Positions 61,401-64,000 of a stretch of 64,000 nt of DNA are shown piece after piece. The first letter of the stretch is position 1; every line of letters begins with the position of its first letter. The notes below the pieces were generated by a model. The model ran no database searches. It saw only the letters and a list, made by a program, of their open reading frames with translations, and was not told the DNA's origin. The position numbers and the translations under genes were made by a program. The stretch covers positions 54,389,116 to 54,453,115 of the forward strand of contig CM072919.1 of NCBI GenBank assembly GCA_037013685.1. Reading direction: 5' to 3'. Origin of the DNA: Acridotheres tristis. Taxonomy: Eukaryota; Chordata; Aves; Passeriformes; Sturnidae.

Positions 61401-64000
61401 GGTGGCTGCAGTAGTTCCTAACTGTTCCTACATGTTTTACGGAGGCCAGGGTGTCATTGCTGTGCTGGCTGTATAGGAGCTGTGAGACCCAGAAGCTATG
61501 GCTCAGTTAAGTTTTGAATGTGGCATGGAAGCAGGCATAAGTGGCATTTGCACTACACTTTGGCCACCTCTTGTAGACAAGGAAGAAAAATCAGTAGCAG
61601 ACAAGCATGGAAAGGCAAGAGTAATTTTCATCAGAGACTAAAAACTATGCATCTGCTTCTTCTACTAGAAAGCTAAATCAGTGCAAAAATCCAAACAGAT
61701 ATTTCAGTCTGTTTTATATCAGTTTTGCTTGAGTCAATTTTTCAGGAAAAAAATCGAACCTTGCATTAAAATAAATTATTCTTTCTTGTGCAGGCAAGCC
61801 CCGAGCCACATCTTTGGAAATCAGGAGTGACTGCAGTCCATTAAGTCCATTAAGTGTACAAATAGATGAATTTTGTGTAAGAGGCAGAAGCTTCAATTGT
61901 TGAATCTGACGCATGAAAAGTAGTTAAAACCAAACAAGATGAGCTTTGAATGGGAGCTTTTGAACACATGGGAATCACATTAACAAGAACACAAGACTCA
62001 TTTAATTGCATTCTCTGCTTGTATGTGAGAAAACAGACACCACATGCGTGTCTGGAGCAGAGATGCTTTTGGAGCCCCTTGGGAAAGGAATGGAAGTACG
62101 TCAACTGTTGACAGGAAATGGTTTAAAAAACTTAATTTCATTTTAATTTTAATAACTTTCATTATTCTCTCTAACAGAGAGCATCATGGTTTTGAGCTCT
62201 GCAACATCCCTTCTAATGTCTTCTGTGGAGCTTGCAAAGAGGTACCTCAGGTTCAGAGTGGTTAAATGTAGTTAATATTTTCATTGCAATTTAATCTTTG
62301 GGTCCTCCAGAAGATGATATGTAAGATAATAAAATTCATTACTCTTTGCAACCGTAGTATGTAGATTAATTACTTCAGCCCTGTTATAGATAGGTCTGAA
62401 AGAAGCCAAACTTTTACCTGAGTGAAGTTCGGCTGTCCTGTTCACGTTTTCAGTAAGTGTTAAATAGAGAAAACTATTTATTATACAAATATCCTTTAAG
62501 ATTATGCTAATTTAGTTATTAATGTATCTGAAACTAACCTCTGATTTCCTCAGTTAGACGTCTATATTTGATTTTGAAATCCTGAAAAAATATTAAAAAT
62601 CAATATTGGTCTTATCCATGCTGGACAGCTTTAACACTCTCAATGTTAAGCCATCAGGCAAGCCCAGTTTTATAAAAGTGTTTTTATTTTTATATAAAAC
62701 ACTATGTATATAAGACATTCAGTACATTGTCAAACAGTCAATTTTGTTATTAAAGATAATTTGAAAGACGTTTAAAAACTTGACTACCATATTATGTAGA
62801 AAATAGCTACTTTTTTACTTTATTTTTTTTTTCTTTTTTCAATTTAATATATAATTTTATATTTAATTTTTATTATGGTAGTGCTCGGAAGATCTGCATA
62901 TAAGGTTCTAACATGTCAGGTGTATAACAAAACAGCCTTTGGCTGCATACAGTTTACAACTGAGTTACAGAACAGAATATAAATGTTTTACAGTAGGGAA
63001 GTACAGGGATACTAAGAAGTATGAGAGAGACTTAAGACCTCTGCGAACATTTCACCTAAGGAAAATTTCCACATAAAATGTGAGAAAGGGCAGAAGATAT
63101 CTTGGAATGCCTTTTGCATTACACGTTTTAAAGGGCATCATATGAGAAAGCATACTGCAGGTCAATAAATTGATCCTCAAGGTGAAGATCATAAAATCAC
63201 CAGCAGGAAAAAAATCCATGTTCTGCATTATGATAATGTATAAGAACTGTTATATAGGGAGAGATGTTAATTTATTCTCTTGGCTATAGGCCGTTAAACC
63301 TGTGATCGTAGTTTAAACTCTTCATAGCTTTGTGTTTCACTGATTGCATTACTTTAAGACCAAGATGATATGCAGAATGCCAGGAAGTTTATTTAGTGAG
63401 TTGGTGAAGTGATTTGCAACCAGTTTTTATTAAAAATGTATTTAAGTGGCCTTCAATTTATTAAACTACTTGTGCATTTAAGGGAGATGGAATTATTTTA
63501 CATTACAGTTTCTCCCCTAAATAAATTTCTTTAATCTTTGGGCAAGGGAAAAAGAAAACCAAACCTTTAAAAACCTTGGATTTTTTTGTTTTGCATTGGT
63601 TGTTTTGTTAGTAGCATTTTAAGAGAATTAATTTGCATATGTATCATTTAGACTAAGGAACTGATCACAGCAGCTAGTCTCTGATTCAAATACATTTTCA
63701 TATCCTTCACAAATCAACATATAAGTATTTAAATGACTAAAATATTAAAAACTTACAACTTTAGTAAGGATTAAATCAAATTCCTCATGTAATTACATTT
63801 TTATATGTTCAGATTCTCTAAGTCCATGTCACTTTTCTAATCTGAATGCATAATGTACTTTAAATTTTTGGTTTCTAATGTTTCTTCTTTCATGAAATGC
63901 TGCATTTTAACCAGAAAGGTAAAAAAATTGTTGGGGAGGCTGGATAGCAAATTGATTAAGGCTGCATTAAACTACCCAAGGAATTTTATGGAATCATTTA
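58421..64000. other. AT-rich DNA downstream of the CpG island, possible first intron
   Basis: The sequence returns abruptly to AT-rich composition. Short frames (59534-59740, 61030-61476 forward; 60770-61045 reverse) have no recognisable product, and I see no convincing exon with both splice sites. A small hairpin (10-bp stem, AGTGTTTTTAT / ATAAAACACT) lies near 62677-62704. If the island drives a plus-strand gene this is intronic; otherwise it is intergenic. Confidence 0.5.

Overview
This window looks like avian nuclear DNA, most probably from a songbird. The evidence is several copies of the bird CR1 LINE (the RT-derived reading frame and the 3' ends reading TAGAATGGTTTG or ATTCTATG), several avian-type endogenous-retrovirus LTRs, long AT-rich stretches with no gene, and one isolated CpG island. 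Nothing resembles a bacterial, phage or organelle gene. I find no complete protein-coding gene, no tRNA or rRNA and no CRISPR array. Almost all open frames are chance frames in AT-rich DNA, in simple repeats or in transposon relics.

Layout. 1-2430 is AT-rich and unannotated. 2431-3261 is the left arm of a long inverted repeat, followed at once by an expanded GGGA/GGAA microsatellite (3268-3587). 3588-21338 is intergenic apart from an antisense LTR at about 15285-15765. 21339-21578 is a 20-bp minisatellite. 25205-26470 is a GC-richer nested retroviral block: an old plus-strand LTR-like fragment split by a 632-bp minus-strand solo LTR with a 4-bp target-site duplication. A third LTR lies at 27332-27904. 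38668-40145 is a long, decayed, minus-strand CR1 copy, next to a minus-strand LTR (40219-40676). Another LTR is at 42829-43358 and a plus-strand CR1 3' end at 49825-50235. 53633-54524 is the right arm of the inverted repeat with its own, much shorter, polypyrimidine tract. A CR1 fragment (57311-57660) abuts a CpG island (57725-58420), the only convincing promoter in the window. 58421-64000 is AT-rich and is probably the first intron or flank of the gene that starts at the island.

Main observation. Two arms of about 0.8 kb, in opposite orientation and about 50.4 kb apart, differ by only seven single-base changes outside a poly-T tract. Six of the seven go the same way (G in the left copy, A in the right copy read in the same orientation), and they fall in two clusters. 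On one side the homology stops exactly at the purine microsatellite. The pair could be a recent inverted duplication, a pair kept alike by gene conversion, two copies of a young dispersed repeat, or an assembly effect. If real, it is a natural substrate for inversion of the intervening 50 kb.

All retroviral material seen is LTR only. I found no gag, pol or env frame, so nothing here looks mobile on its own. I see no integrated multi-gene system in the window.
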